64,000 bases of DNA from an uncultured Bacillaceae bacterium (lineage in GTDB: Bacteria; Bacillota; Bacilli; Bacillales; Caldibacillaceae). The stretch lies in contig CALGAD010000112.1 in the NCBI GenBank assembly GCA_937951955.1, positions 13,028 through 77,027 on the forward strand, in the 5' to 3' direction. Positions 7,588 to 17,420 of this stretch are shown here, one piece after another. Each line of letters begins with the position of its first letter. Position 1 is the stretch's first letter. The notes beneath the pieces are model-generated. The model was not told the origin of the DNA. It saw only the letters and a program-made list of their open reading frames with translations, and searched no databases. A program made the translations under genes and the position numbers.

Positions 7588-8358
7588 ATGTTTTATAAAA
7601 AACTTTTTCGAAAAAAAAAGGAAATCACGTTAAATAAACGGGTCGATATGATTAAACAAAAAGAAGTACCGAATCACGTTGCCATAATCATGGATGGTAA
7701 TGGGCGCTGGGCGAAAAAACGGTCATTGCCGCGGGTTGCTGGACACCATGAAGGGATGAAAGTGGTGCGGAAAATCGCCGTCGTTGCCAATGACCTGGGA
7801 ATCAAAACCCTCTCCCTTTATGCCTTTTCAACGGAAAACTGGAAACGTCCGAAATCAGAAGTCGACTATTTGATGAAGCTGCCTGAGGAATTTTTAGATA
7901 TATATTTACCGGAATTGATCGAAAAAAATGTGAAAATTACGATGATCGGTCAGCGGGACGGGCTGCCGGTTCATACCTTAAGGGCTGTGGATCGGGCAAT
8001 TGAAAAAACAGCAAACAATGATGGTTTAACATTAAACTTCGCGCTCAATTATGGGGGCCGTTCGGAAATTCTCTCTGCGGTAAAAGATGTGGTACACGAT
8101 ATTAAAAATGGTATAATAAATGAAAATGATTTATCCGAACAAACCTTCTCCAAATACTTGATGACGAAAGATTTAATCGATCCCGATTTATTGATCCGGA
8201 CAAGCGGTGAAATCAGGCTCAGTAATTTTATGCTCTGGCAGTTAGCCTACACCGAGTTCTGGTTTACCGACTGTCTTTGGCCGGATTTTAATGAGTTTGT
8301 CTTTCTTGATGCAATTGAACATTATCAAAATCGCTCCCGCCGCTTTGGCGGTATATAA
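7588..8358 (+). CDS. uppS: Undecaprenyl pyrophosphate synthase (isoprenyl transferase)
   Basis: UppS adds eight isopentenyl units to farnesyl-PP in cis to make the C55 carrier for peptidoglycan and teichoic acid. The 256-residue protein shows HVAIIMDGNGRWAKKR (about 31-46) with the catalytic Asp, the helix VAGHHEGM, and the C-terminal RTSGEIRLSNFMLWQ..YTEFWF signature. ATG at 7588 follows TTGGAGGATGAATC. It forms a transcription unit with cdsA, 15 nt downstream. Confidence 0.97.
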   Translation: MFYKKLFRKKKEITLNKRVDMIKQKEVPNHVAIIMDGNGRWAKKRSLPRVAGHHEGMKVVRKIAVVANDLGIKTLSLYAFSTENWKRPKSEVDYLMKLPEEFLDIYLPELIEKNVKITMIGQRDGLPVHTLRAVDRAIEKTANNDGLTLNFALNYGGRSEILSAVKDVVHDIKNGIINENDLSEQTFSKYLMTKDLIDPDLLIRTSGEIRLSNFMLWQLAYTEFWFTDCLWPDFNEFVFLDAIEHYQNRSRRFGGI

Positions 8359-8373
8359 AGGTGATGGATTTTT

Positions 8374-9171
8374 ATGAAACAGCGTATCATTACTGCAATA
8401 GTTGCCATGCTTATTTTTCTACCTGCCGCATTTTTAGGCGGGTTACCCTTTACGATATTGATCTACGCGATGGCATCGATTGCCTTATTTGAGTTATTGC
8501 GTATGCGTAAAATTTCACTCCGATCGGTACCCGGAATGTTTTCGTTAATTTTATTATGGATTTTATTATTGCCCTTTGAATACATACCTGTTTTTGAACA
8601 TATAGATGATTATGTAAAGCTTCAACTGATCATCATCGGTGTATTGATTTTCTTATCGTATTCGGTGTTTTCCAAAAACGAATTCACCTTTGATGATATC
8701 GGTTTCTGCTTTATGGCGATCATCTATATCGGCGTAGGTTTTTATTACATGCTCGCAACTCGAGCAGCCGGGATTTTATACATCTTTTTTGCTTTGTTAC
8801 TAATCTGGGCGACGGATTCCGGTGCTTATTTTTTTGGCAGGGCATTTGGCAAGAGAAAGTTACTGCCGAGTATCAGTCCGAATAAGACGGTTGAAGGTGC
8901 GATCGGCGGGATCATTTCGGCCATCGCTGGCACACTGCTATTTTTCTTTTTCACCGATTTGCATGACTACGTGCAACTTCCCGCATTGTTACTGGTAGCG
9001 ATTGTCCTGTCCGTTTTCGGACAGATTGGCGATTTGGTGGAATCAGCTTTGAAACGATATTATAATGTGAAAGATTCCGGGAATTTACTGCCGGGTCATG
9101 GCGGAATTTTGGACAGGGTCGATAGCTGGCTTTTTGTCTTTCCGCTCCTGCATTTTCTTCTCTTGATTTAA
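8374..9171 (+). CDS. cdsA: Phosphatidate cytidylyltransferase
   Basis: CdsA makes CDP-diacylglycerol from phosphatidic acid and CTP, the branch-point precursor of phosphatidylglycerol (see pgsA at 50308). The 265-residue protein is hydrophobic throughout with about seven or eight membrane helices, and ends with the family signature around DSGNLLPGHGGILDRVDS (about 232-249). In B. subtilis dxr follows; here the next gene is rseP after a 272-nt gap without a gene. Confidence 0.96.
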   Translation: MKQRIITAIVAMLIFLPAAFLGGLPFTILIYAMASIALFELLRMRKISLRSVPGMFSLILLWILLLPFEYIPVFEHIDDYVKLQLIIIGVLIFLSYSVFSKNEFTFDDIGFCFMAIIYIGVGFYYMLATRAAGILYIFFALLLIWATDSGAYFFGRAFGKRKLLPSISPNKTVEGAIGGIISAIAGTLLFFFFTDLHDYVQLPALLLVAIVLSVFGQIGDLVESALKRYYNVKDSGNLLPGHGGILDRVDSWLFVFPLLHFLLLI

Positions 9172-9204
9172 ATAGAGAAGAATTTAATATAAAGGGTAAT
9201 TTTT

Positions 9205-9233
9205 TTATGACAGTCTCGCATTTGCGTTATAAT
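9205..9233 (+). promoter_or_regulatory. Candidate promoter of rseP-proS
   Basis: TTATGA (9205-9210) and a perfect TATAAT (9228-9233) are 17 nt apart. The site lies in the otherwise gene-free interval 9172-9443 where dxr would sit in B. subtilis. The rest of that interval shows no coding signal or obvious remnant. Confidence 0.6.
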
Positions 9234-9443
9234 AGGTTTAAATTATGGACTTGATCGATGGCTCTCAACGATTTACTGTGATATGCGGTCGATCTGACCA
9301 ATAGTGAAGCAGGGCTTTTGTAGTTTCAGATACAATTAACGCAATTCCTTTTGAAGGGAAGTACAGGGCATGTACATAGATGGAATAAAAAAGATGCGAA
9401 AGGCTAAACTGATCACGGTTGATAAAAGAAGGTGGTATGCAAG

Positions 9444-10712
9444 ATGAATACACTCGTTACCGTAACGGCGTTTATCATTTTATTCGGCTCGCTCGTCTTC
9501 TTCCATGAATTAGGGCACTTTATTTTTGCCAAGCGGGCCGGGATCCTGTGCCGGGAATTTGCCATCGGTTTTGGACCGAAAATATTTGCCTTTAAAAAGA
9601 ATGAAACGGTCTACACGATTCGCTTGCTACCACTGGGCGGATATGTGCGGATGGCCGGGGAGGATCCGGAAATCATCGAGTTAAACCCGGGATTAAGGGT
9701 CGGTCTGGAACTCGATGAAAATGAAGTTGTCCGTAAAATTATCCTGAACCAAAAGGACAGGTATCCGAACGCGCGCATCATCGAAATTGATCAGGCGGAT
9801 ATTGAACATGAGTTAATGATCCGGGGGTATGATGACGAAGAACAGCCCGTATCCTATTCCGTCCATCCCCGGGCGGTACTTGTTGACCACGGGAATGAAA
9901 TCCAGATTGCCCCGTATGACCGGCAGTTTTCTTCCAAACCATTGCTGGCCCGGACGTTGACGATATTTGCCGGTCCGCTGTTTAACTTTCTTTTGGCGGC
10001 CATCGTCTTTTTTGCCATCGGCATGATTTTCGGGGTGCCGAAAGAGCAACCCGTGGCAACGTTAGGAAAAATTGCGGAAGATGGCGTTGCCTATGAAGCC
10101 GGTTTAGAAGAAGGGGATATCGTCCGCAAGATTAATGGAGAAGATATTGCCAACTGGCAAGAAATGGTACAAACAGTCCAGAAAAATCCGGGGGAAGAAT
10201 TATTGTTTGAAATTGAACGCAACGGTGAACTCATGACGATAACCCTCGTACCGCGAAACGAGGATGGAATCGGCATCATCGGCGTTCACCATCCAACCGA
10301 ACGTTCGCTATTCGTTGCCCTTCCTTACAGCCTGGAAATGACCTGGTTTTATACGAAGCAGATTTTCATCATCCTCGGTGATTTAATTTCCAGCGGTATT
10401 TCCGTGGATGATTTTGCCGGGCCGGTGGGAATTTATGCCTCCACGGAAATGATGGCCCAAAGAGGGATTTTAGATTTGATGTTATGGGGTGCCGTTTTAA
10501 GCATCAACCTCGGAATTATGAACTTGCTGCCGATTCCCGCTCTCGATGGCGGACGCCTTATGTTTTTTGCCATCGAAGCGATCAGAGGAAAGCCGGTTTC
10601 GAAAGAAAAGGAAAGCCTCGTTCATTTTCTCGGTTTTGCCTTGCTCATGCTCTTAATGCTGGCTGTAACCTGGAACGATTTTCAACGCTTTTTTATCGAA
10701 AAAAACTATTAA
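9444..10712 (+). CDS. rseP: Site-2 intramembrane metalloprotease RseP/RasP
   Basis: This membrane zinc protease cuts anti-sigma factors such as RsiW and signal-peptide remnants within the membrane. The zinc motif HELGH (residues 21-25) lies in the first membrane helix; a PDZ domain follows at about 200-275; and the last conserved motif NLLPIPALDGGRL is near residue 360. Four membrane helices can be seen. I choose ATG 9444 (422 residues) over the upstream in-frame GTG 9432, since AAGGTGG sits 8 nt before the ATG and homologues start at this Met. Followed after 26 nt by proS. Confidence 0.96.
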   Translation: MNTLVTVTAFIILFGSLVFFHELGHFIFAKRAGILCREFAIGFGPKIFAFKKNETVYTIRLLPLGGYVRMAGEDPEIIELNPGLRVGLELDENEVVRKIILNQKDRYPNARIIEIDQADIEHELMIRGYDDEEQPVSYSVHPRAVLVDHGNEIQIAPYDRQFSSKPLLARTLTIFAGPLFNFLLAAIVFFAIGMIFGVPKEQPVATLGKIAEDGVAYEAGLEEGDIVRKINGEDIANWQEMVQTVQKNPGEELLFEIERNGELMTITLVPRNEDGIGIIGVHHPTERSLFVALPYSLEMTWFYTKQIFIILGDLISSGISVDDFAGPVGIYASTEMMAQRGILDLMLWGAVLSINLGIMNLLPIPALDGGRLMFFAIEAIRGKPVSKEKESLVHFLGFALLMLLMLAVTWNDFQRFFIEKNY

Positions 10713-10738
10713 TCATTATGTAATATGAGGTGTAAGGT

Positions 10739-12439
10739 ATGAAGCAAAGTCAAACGTTTATCCCTACTTTAAAAGAAACACCAAAAGATGCGGAAATAAA
10801 AAGCCATCAATTGCTGCTCCGGGCAGGGTATATCCGGCAGGTGGCCAGTGGTATTTACTCCTTTTTACCTTTAGGGAAAAAAGTGCTGAATAAAATTGAA
10901 AACATCGTCCGGGAAGAAATGAATGCCGCCGGGGCTGTCGAAATGCTCATGCCTGCCTTGCAGCCGGCGGAACTATGGGAAGAGTCGGGCCGTTGGCAAT
11001 CTTACGGTCCTGAATTGATGCGCATGCATGACCGTCATGAGCGGCCGTTCGTTTTAGGACCGACCCATGAGGAAGTAATCACGAGTCTGGTGCGCAATGA
11101 AATTCGATCGTATAAACGCCTGCCCATCAATATGTATCAGATTCAAACAAAATACCGGGATGAAAAACGCCCCCGCTTCGGTTTATTGCGCGGCCGCGAG
11201 TTTATCATGAAAGATGCTTATTCTTTCCATGCGGATGAAGAGAGTCTCGATGAGACGTATCAAAAAATGGTCGAAACGTATAAAAATATCCTTACCCGGT
11301 TAGACCTGGACTACCGGGTTGTCCATGCCGACTCCGGTGCCATTGGCGGCAGCAGCAGTCATGAGTTCATGGTGTTATCAGATACGGGGGAAGATATCAT
11401 CGCTTATTCCGATTCCTCGGACTATGCGGCCAATATCGAAAAAGCCGAGGTTGTCACAACGTATGAAAAGCCGGATGAGCCTCTAAAAGAACTGGAAAAA
11501 GTGGATACCGGCGATAACCGGACGATTGAAGCAGTTGCCGGGTATTTACAAATTAAACCGGAACAGTTGATCAAGTCGCTGCTCTTTGTCGTCGATGATG
11601 AATTCGTGCTCGCCCTCGTACGCGGCGATCATGAAGTCAACGACGTTAAGTTGAAAAACTTGTTCAATGCCCAAACAGTGGAACTCGCCTCTCCGGAACA
11701 GGCGAAAGAAGTGCTTGGAGCATCCGTTGGCTTTGTCGGTCCGATTGGGGCAGATGTGAAAATCGTTGCTGACCATGCGGTGCAATATATGGTCAACGCC
11801 GTCTGTGGCGCCAACGAAGAACGGATGCACTACATCAATGTCAATCCCGGACGGGACTTTACTCCGGATCAGTATGCCGACCTCCGCTTTATTCAAGAGG
11901 GCGATCCTTCACCAGATGGTAAAGGAACGATTAAATTTGCCCGCGGTATTGAAATCGGCCACGTCTTCAAATTAGGTACGAAATATAGTGAAGCCATGGG
12001 AGCAACCTTTCTCGATGAAAACGGTAAAGAAAAACCGCTTATCATGGGATGTTACGGAATTGGCGTCAGCCGCTTGCTCGCTGCTGTGGCGGAACAAAAA
12101 GCGGATGATAAAGGGTTGATCTGGCCGGAAGAGATTACACCGTATGAACTGCATCTCATCGTCGTGAACAAAAAAGACCCCCTCCAGTGGGAAAAAGCGA
12201 ACGAATTGTACGAAACATTAACGGCCGAACGGTTTGACGTTCTCTTTGACGACCGGGACGAACGCGCCGGTGTGAAGTTTGCGGACAGTGATTTAATCGG
12301 TATCCCGTATCGGGCGATTGTCGGTAAGAAAATCCATGAAGGGATTATCGAAGTGAAAGACCGCCGTACGGGTGAAGTGAAAGATATCGTTTTAGACGAA
12401 TTACTGGAAAAGCATCGCCGCATTTTTAAACGTTACTAG
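10739..12439 (+). CDS. proS: Prolyl-tRNA synthetase (bacterial type)
   Basis: ProS charges tRNA-Pro. The 566-residue protein is the long bacterial form with an editing domain inserted between the class II motifs 2 and 3 (about 225-405). Motif 1 region carries LMPALQPAELWEESGRW, motif 2 has RDEKRPRFGLLRGREF (about 140-155), motif 3 is in GCYGIGVSRLLAA (about 438-450), and the anticodon-binding domain is at the C-terminus. Start ATG 10739 follows TGAGGTGTAAGGT. A terminator separates it from polC. Confidence 0.98.
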   Translation: MKQSQTFIPTLKETPKDAEIKSHQLLLRAGYIRQVASGIYSFLPLGKKVLNKIENIVREEMNAAGAVEMLMPALQPAELWEESGRWQSYGPELMRMHDRHERPFVLGPTHEEVITSLVRNEIRSYKRLPINMYQIQTKYRDEKRPRFGLLRGREFIMKDAYSFHADEESLDETYQKMVETYKNILTRLDLDYRVVHADSGAIGGSSSHEFMVLSDTGEDIIAYSDSSDYAANIEKAEVVTTYEKPDEPLKELEKVDTGDNRTIEAVAGYLQIKPEQLIKSLLFVVDDEFVLALVRGDHEVNDVKLKNLFNAQTVELASPEQAKEVLGASVGFVGPIGADVKIVADHAVQYMVNAVCGANEERMHYINVNPGRDFTPDQYADLRFIQEGDPSPDGKGTIKFARGIEIGHVFKLGTKYSEAMGATFLDENGKEKPLIMGCYGIGVSRLLAAVAEQKADDKGLIWPEEITPYELHLIVVNKKDPLQWEKANELYETLTAERFDVLFDDRDERAGVKFADSDLIGIPYRAIVGKKIHEGIIEVKDRRTGEVKDIVLDELLEKHRRIFKRY

Positions 12440-12444
12440 TTTCC

Positions 12445-12501
12445 AAACCCTTTAAGTATTGATTCAGATACTCCCTTGAATCGGTACTTGAAGGGTTTTT
12501 C
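12445..12501 (+). terminator. Intrinsic terminator after proS
   Basis: AAACCCTT (12445-12453 area) pairs with AAGGGTTTTT (12491-12500 area), with the inner AAGTA/TACTT and GATTCA/TGAATC arms, ending in a T-run and CTTTATTG. Confidence 0.75.
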
Positions 12502-12606
12502 TTTATTGAAAACTTTTGGTTAACCGGAAAACATATTGCAATCTCACAATCGTTTTCGGCAACCATTTCCATCTAGCAAAATAATAAAGAAACCGGCTAT
12601 AAAAAA

Positions 12607-12615
12607 TGGTATGAT
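12607..12615 (+). promoter_or_regulatory. Possible extended -10 promoter of polC
   Basis: TGG followed by TATGAT (12607-12615) forms an extended -10; the -35 region is weak (AAAGAA). polC starts 69 nt downstream and the proS terminator lies upstream, so a promoter is expected in this gap. Confidence 0.45.
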
Positions 12616-12683
12616 AGATTATAAGCTCAAAAACTTTTCAAATGCATCTCGTTGAAATGTTTTGGACGGGGGGAAATTTTTAG

Positions 12684-15600
12684 ATGCAACTGGAGCAGGA
12701 AAAAAAGAGACGCTTTCAAATTTTGTTACAGCAAATCAATATGCACGCTGACGAATACGTTCCCTTTTTCCAAAATGCGCGTATCGATAAATTAATTGTG
12801 GATAAAAAACATCGCCGGTGGGAATTTCATTTTTCCTTAAAGGCGATTTTACCTTTCGAAGTATTTTTATCTTTTTACAAAGGAATTAAACAAGCTTTTC
12901 AAAAAATCGCTTCGGTCTCCTTCGTTATCCACACGGAAAATCAGGAGACGAATGAACAGCTGATTCACGATTACTGGAATTTCTGCATTCATCAGCTCGA
13001 GGGAATGTCCCCGGCGCTGTTAACGGTCTTAAATGAACAAAAGCCAAAGGTTAAAGGAAACAAGCTCATCGTTCAGGTACGCAATGAAACCGAGGCCTTA
13101 ACGATCAAAAGAAAATACGCACCTCTTATAACCGGGGTGTATCAGCAATGCGGCTTTCCTGTTTTAACGCTCGATATCGATAACGAGTACACTGAAACAG
13201 CCGAGGACTATGAAAAATTCCTCGCCCAAAAAGAAGAAGAAGATAAAAGACGGGCGGAGCAAGCTGTTCTCGAGCTGCAGCAGCGAAATCAGCAAAAACA
13301 GGCGGATGGCGAAGCTGGCGATGGCCCGCTAGTCATCGGTTACCGCATTCCCGCTGATGAAAAAATTAGGAGTTTGCATGAAATCGTCGATGAGGAAAGA
13401 CGGATTGTCGTCGAAGGATATGTTTTCAGCGCCGAGACGAAAGTTTTACGGAGCGGGAGAACATTACTGGAATGTAAAATTACCGACTATACCGATTCCA
13501 TCTTGATCAAGATGTTTTCAAAGGATAATAAGGAAAGCGCAGAAAAATTAAATCAAGTGAAAAAAGGTATGTGGATCCGTGCCCGGGGAAATGTGCAAAA
13601 TGATACATTTGTTCGTGATTTGGTGATGATTGCCAACGATTTAATGGAAATTAAAGGGCCGGAGCGCACGGATGATGCACCGGAAGGGGAAAAGCGGGTC
13701 GAATTACATGCCCACACGAAGATGAGTCAGATGGATGCTGTCTCTTCTGCCGAAGCGATCATTGCTCAGGCGAAAAAATGGGGACATAAAGCGATTGCCA
13801 TCACCGATCACGCCGCGGTGCAGAGTTTTCCGGAAGCGTATCAGGCCGCGAAAAAACACGGGATTAAAGTCATCTACGGCATGGAAGCGTATGTCGTTGA
13901 CGATGGGGTGCCGATCGCTTACAATCCCCAGCACCGGAAACTAGCCGATGAAACGTATGTCGTTTTCGACGTGGAAACGACGGGACTATCGGCCGTGTAT
14001 GATAAAGTGATCCAGCTTGCGGCTGTAAAAATGAAAGATGGGGAAATCATCGATCGGTTCAATGAATTTGCCAATCCCCGCCACAAGCTGAGTGCCTTTA
14101 CGATCGAGTTAACAGGGATTACCGATGAAATGGTCGAAAACGCCCCTGATCCCGAGGTCGTCATCGACAAATTCCGGGATTGGGTCGGCGATGCGATACT
14201 CGTTGCCCATAACGCCTCCTTCGATATGAGCTTTTTAAATGCCGGATATAAAAAACTCGGCTACGAATATGTGACGAACCCGGTGATCGATACCCTGGAA
14301 TTGGCACGCTTTTTATACCCGGAAATGAAAAATCACCGCTTGAACACTCTGGCGAAAAAGTTCAATGTCTCCCTGGAACATCACCACCGGGCGGATTATG
14401 ACGCGGAGGCAACCGGGTATATTTTCATGAGACTCTTGCGCGATGCGGAAGAAAAAGGGATTTACTTCCATAATGAATTGAATGAACAGAGCAAAAATGA
14501 AACGGCCTATAAAAGAAGCCGGCCATTCCACTGCACGCTTCTTGTGCAAAACGAGTTAGGTTTGAAAAACTTATTTAAACTAGTGTCTTTAGCAAACGTT
14601 AAATACTACTACCGCGTTCCCCGTATCCCGCGCTCGGTATTGCTGCAGTACCGGGAAGGCATTTTAGTCGGCTCGGCATGTGCGCAAGGGGAACTGTTTG
14701 AAGCGGCGATGCAAAAGCCGATCGAAGATTTGGAAGAGATGGCGCGATTTTATGATTTTCTCGAAGTCATGCCGAAAGCCGTGTATGCACCGTTATTAGA
14801 AAACGAAACGATTGGATCGGAACGACAGCTCGAGGAAATCATTAAAAAGATCGTGAAACTCGGGGAGAAATTAAATATTCCCGTTGTCGCCACGGGCAAT
14901 GTCCATTATGTCAATCCGGAAGATAAAATATACCGGAAAATCTTGATCCACTCCCAGGGCGGCGCCAACCCGTTAAACCGGCAAAAATTACCAGACGTCC
15001 AATTCCGTACGACAACGGAAATGCTCGATGCGTTCTCCTTCCTCGGTGAGGAAAAAGCAAGGGAGATCGTCGTTGAAAATACGAATAAAATTGCCGATTT
15101 AATCGATGATGTGAAACCCTTTAAGGAAAAATTGTATACACCGAAAATTGAAGGTGCTGAAGAAACGATTACGGAAATGAGCTATAAACAGGCCAGGGAG
15201 ATTTATGGTGATCCGCTGCCGGAAATCGTGGAAAAACGTCTGGAAAAAGAATTGCGCAGCATTATCGGGAACGGCTTTGCGGTTATTTACTTGATCTCGC
15301 ACAAGCTCGTTAAAAAATCGAACGATGATGGCTATCTCGTCGGTAGCCGGGGCTCCGTCGGCTCTTCCTTTGTAGCGACGATGCTGAATATCACCGAAGT
15401 AAATCCCCTGCAGCCCCATTACGTCTGTCCGGAATGCCACCATTCCGAATTCTTCACTGACGGTTCTGTGGGCAGTGGTTTCGATTTACCTGATAAACGC
15501 TGCCCCGAGTGCGGCGCATGGTATCGTAAAGACGGTCACGATATCCCCTTCGAAACCTTCTTGGGCTTCAAAGGGGATAAAGTACCGGATATCGACCTGA

Positions 15601-17006
15601 ACTTCTCCGGGGAATACCAGCCCCATGCCCACAACTACACGAAAGTACTGTTCGGTGAAGATTATGTGTATCGTGCGGGAACGATCGGTACCGTCGCCGA
15701 TAAAACTGCTTATGGCTTCGTTAAAGGGTATGAAGAAGATCACGATCTCCACTTGCGCAATGCGGAGGTTGAGCGCCTGGCCCAGGGAATGACTGGAGTG
15801 AAAAGAACGACCGGTCAGCACCCGGGGGGGATTATCGTTATTCCGGATGATATGGAAGTGTATGACTTTACACCGATACAATATCCGGCGGATGATCAAA
15901 GCGCCGAATGGCGTACCACCCATTTTGATTACCATTCGATCGAGGATAACTTATTGAAACTCGATATTCTCGGACACGATGATCCGACGGTGTTGCGACT
16001 GTTACAGGAATTAAGCGGCATCGACCCGAAAACGATCCCGATGGACGACCCGGAAGTAATGGAAATCTTCAGCAGTACGGAACCGTTAGGGGTCAGACCG
16101 GAACAAATTTTGAGTAAAACCGGTACATTAGGAATTCCCGAATTCGGAACCCGGTTTGTACGGCAGATGCTGGAGGAAACGAAACCGACGAAATTCTCCG
16201 AACTGCTCGTGATTTCCGGTCTGTCCCACGGAACCGATGTGTGGCTCGGCAATGCCCAGGACTTGATCCGCGAAGGTACATGTACGCTGAGCGATGTCAT
16301 CGGCTGTCGGGACGATATCATGGTCGACTTAATGCACTACGGGATCGAGCCATCCATGGCCTTTAAGATTATGGAATTCGTCCGTAAAGGTCGGGGCCTG
16401 ACAGAAGAAATGGAAAAGGAAATGCGGGAACACAATGTGCCTAATTGGTATATCGAATCTTGTAAAAAGATTAAATATATGTTCCCGAAGGCGCACGCTG
16501 CCGCATATATTATTAATGCGGTTCGTATCGCCTGGTTTAAAGTTCATCATCCCCTCCTGTTTTATGCGACTTATTTTACCGTTCGTGCCGAAGATTTCGA
16601 TTTGGATATCATGGTTCGCGGGGCTAATTCCATTCGGGAAAGAATCATGGAGATCAATGAAAAAGGCTTACAGGCTACTCCGAAAGAGAAAAACCTGGTC
16701 ACCGTACTGGAACTGGCACTGGAAATGTGCGAGCGGGGCTATTCCTTTAAACGGATTGACCTGAACAAATCCCGCGCGACAGAGTTTATTATCGAAGGTA
16801 ATTCCTTAATCCCGCCGTTCAATGCGATCCCGGGACTCGGCAATAATGCGGCCTACAACATCGTAAAGGCCAGGGAAGAAGGGGAATTCCTCTCGAAGGA
16901 AGACTTGCAAACCCGCGGGAAAGTATCGAAGACTGTGATGGAGTATCTGGAAAATCACGGCGCGCTGGAATCATTGCCGGATCAAAACCAGCTTTCCTTA
17001 TTCTAA
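12684..17006 (+). CDS. polC: DNA polymerase III alpha subunit, PolC type
   Basis: PolC is the replicative polymerase of low-GC Gram-positives, with polymerase and 3'-5' exonuclease in one chain. The 1440-residue protein shows an N-terminal NusG/OB region (to about 330), a PHP domain split around the exonuclease (HAHTKMS at about 344), the exonuclease core FDVETTGLS at about 425, a Cys-rich zinc-binding segment (CPECHHSE and CPECGAW, about 914-950), the polymerase catalytic region with PDIDLNFSGEYQ (about 968), and the C-terminal fingers and duplex-binding parts. ATG 12684 follows GACGGGGGGAAATTTTTAG. Length equals the B. subtilis enzyme within a few residues. Confidence 0.98.
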   Translation: MQLEQEKKRRFQILLQQINMHADEYVPFFQNARIDKLIVDKKHRRWEFHFSLKAILPFEVFLSFYKGIKQAFQKIASVSFVIHTENQETNEQLIHDYWNFCIHQLEGMSPALLTVLNEQKPKVKGNKLIVQVRNETEALTIKRKYAPLITGVYQQCGFPVLTLDIDNEYTETAEDYEKFLAQKEEEDKRRAEQAVLELQQRNQQKQADGEAGDGPLVIGYRIPADEKIRSLHEIVDEERRIVVEGYVFSAETKVLRSGRTLLECKITDYTDSILIKMFSKDNKESAEKLNQVKKGMWIRARGNVQNDTFVRDLVMIANDLMEIKGPERTDDAPEGEKRVELHAHTKMSQMDAVSSAEAIIAQAKKWGHKAIAITDHAAVQSFPEAYQAAKKHGIKVIYGMEAYVVDDGVPIAYNPQHRKLADETYVVFDVETTGLSAVYDKVIQLAAVKMKDGEIIDRFNEFANPRHKLSAFTIELTGITDEMVENAPDPEVVIDKFRDWVGDAILVAHNASFDMSFLNAGYKKLGYEYVTNPVIDTLELARFLYPEMKNHRLNTLAKKFNVSLEHHHRADYDAEATGYIFMRLLRDAEEKGIYFHNELNEQSKNETAYKRSRPFHCTLLVQNELGLKNLFKLVSLANVKYYYRVPRIPRSVLLQYREGILVGSACAQGELFEAAMQKPIEDLEEMARFYDFLEVMPKAVYAPLLENETIGSERQLEEIIKKIVKLGEKLNIPVVATGNVHYVNPEDKIYRKILIHSQGGANPLNRQKLPDVQFRTTTEMLDAFSFLGEEKAREIVVENTNKIADLIDDVKPFKEKLYTPKIEGAEETITEMSYKQAREIYGDPLPEIVEKRLEKELRSIIGNGFAVIYLISHKLVKKSNDDGYLVGSRGSVGSSFVATMLNITEVNPLQPHYVCPECHHSEFFTDGSVGSGFDLPDKRCPECGAWYRKDGHDIPFETFLGFKGDKVPDIDLNFSGEYQPHAHNYTKVLFGEDYVYRAGTIGTVADKTAYGFVKGYEEDHDLHLRNAEVERLAQGMTGVKRTTGQHPGGIIVIPDDMEVYDFTPIQYPADDQSAEWRTTHFDYHSIEDNLLKLDILGHDDPTVLRLLQELSGIDPKTIPMDDPEVMEIFSSTEPLGVRPEQILSKTGTLGIPEFGTRFVRQMLEETKPTKFSELLVISGLSHGTDVWLGNAQDLIREGTCTLSDVIGCRDDIMVDLMHYGIEPSMAFKIMEFVRKGRGLTEEMEKEMREHNVPNWYIESCKKIKYMFPKAHAAAYIINAVRIAWFKVHHPLLFYATYFTVRAEDFDLDIMVRGANSIRERIMEINEKGLQATPKEKNLVTVLELALEMCERGYSFKRIDLNKSRATEFIIEGNSLIPPFNAIPGLGNNAAYNIVKAREEGEFLSKEDLQTRGKVSKTVMEYLENHGALESLPDQNQLSLF

Positions 17007-17420
17007 AATAGTATTAAAGAACGCATGCTTTTGATGCGAGTTATATCTAAATCCTCAAGCAGTTTGAAAAACAGGGTTTGCCCGTTCGAAAGGCAAGCAA
17101 GTTTGCATAAAGGGAAGGATTATGATATATTTTTAGTGGAAATACTAACGTAAATCTCCGATGGCAAAGAGTGGGACGTTCCCACTCTTTCCTGTTTGTA
17201 TGGGGAAGATTTCTATCTGGCGTGATTTTTTGAGCGGGATGCGCTTCATGCAGAACTTGATTGCCAGTCTATTCGTGCAAATTTTTTTGCCTGAAAAATG
17301 AAGCGGTCTTTCGTGTAACCATCAGATCTTCCATACTTCGCTGATTATTCATGAAAAAAGTATCCGCTGCAAAAGATAGTAACGACCATATTGCCAAAGT
17401 TAAACTGTAGGAGGGCATAT
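17007..17420 (+). other. Intergenic region between polC and rimP
   Basis: No gene is visible in these 414 bases. The stretch holds a strong hairpin at 17166-17190 (listed separately), a weaker CGCAT/ATGCG pair near 17022-17040, and the ribosome binding site of rimP (TAGGAGGGCAT). The main promoter of the rimP-nusA-infB operon should lie in the second half, but I see no convincing -35/-10 pair. Confidence 0.6.
17166..17190 (+). terminator. Strong hairpin after polC, probable terminator
   Basis: AAAGAGTGGGA (17166-17176) pairs perfectly with TCCCACTCTTT (17180-17190) around the loop CGT. The T-rich tail is short (three T inside the stem, then CCTGTTTGT), so it may be a weak terminator or a processing/stability element. 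Confidence 0.6.

Noticed and set aside
9265..9453. Minus-strand frame in the cdsA-rseP gap
   Set aside because: No ribosome binding site, overlaps the rseP start, no recognisable family and not similar to dxr.
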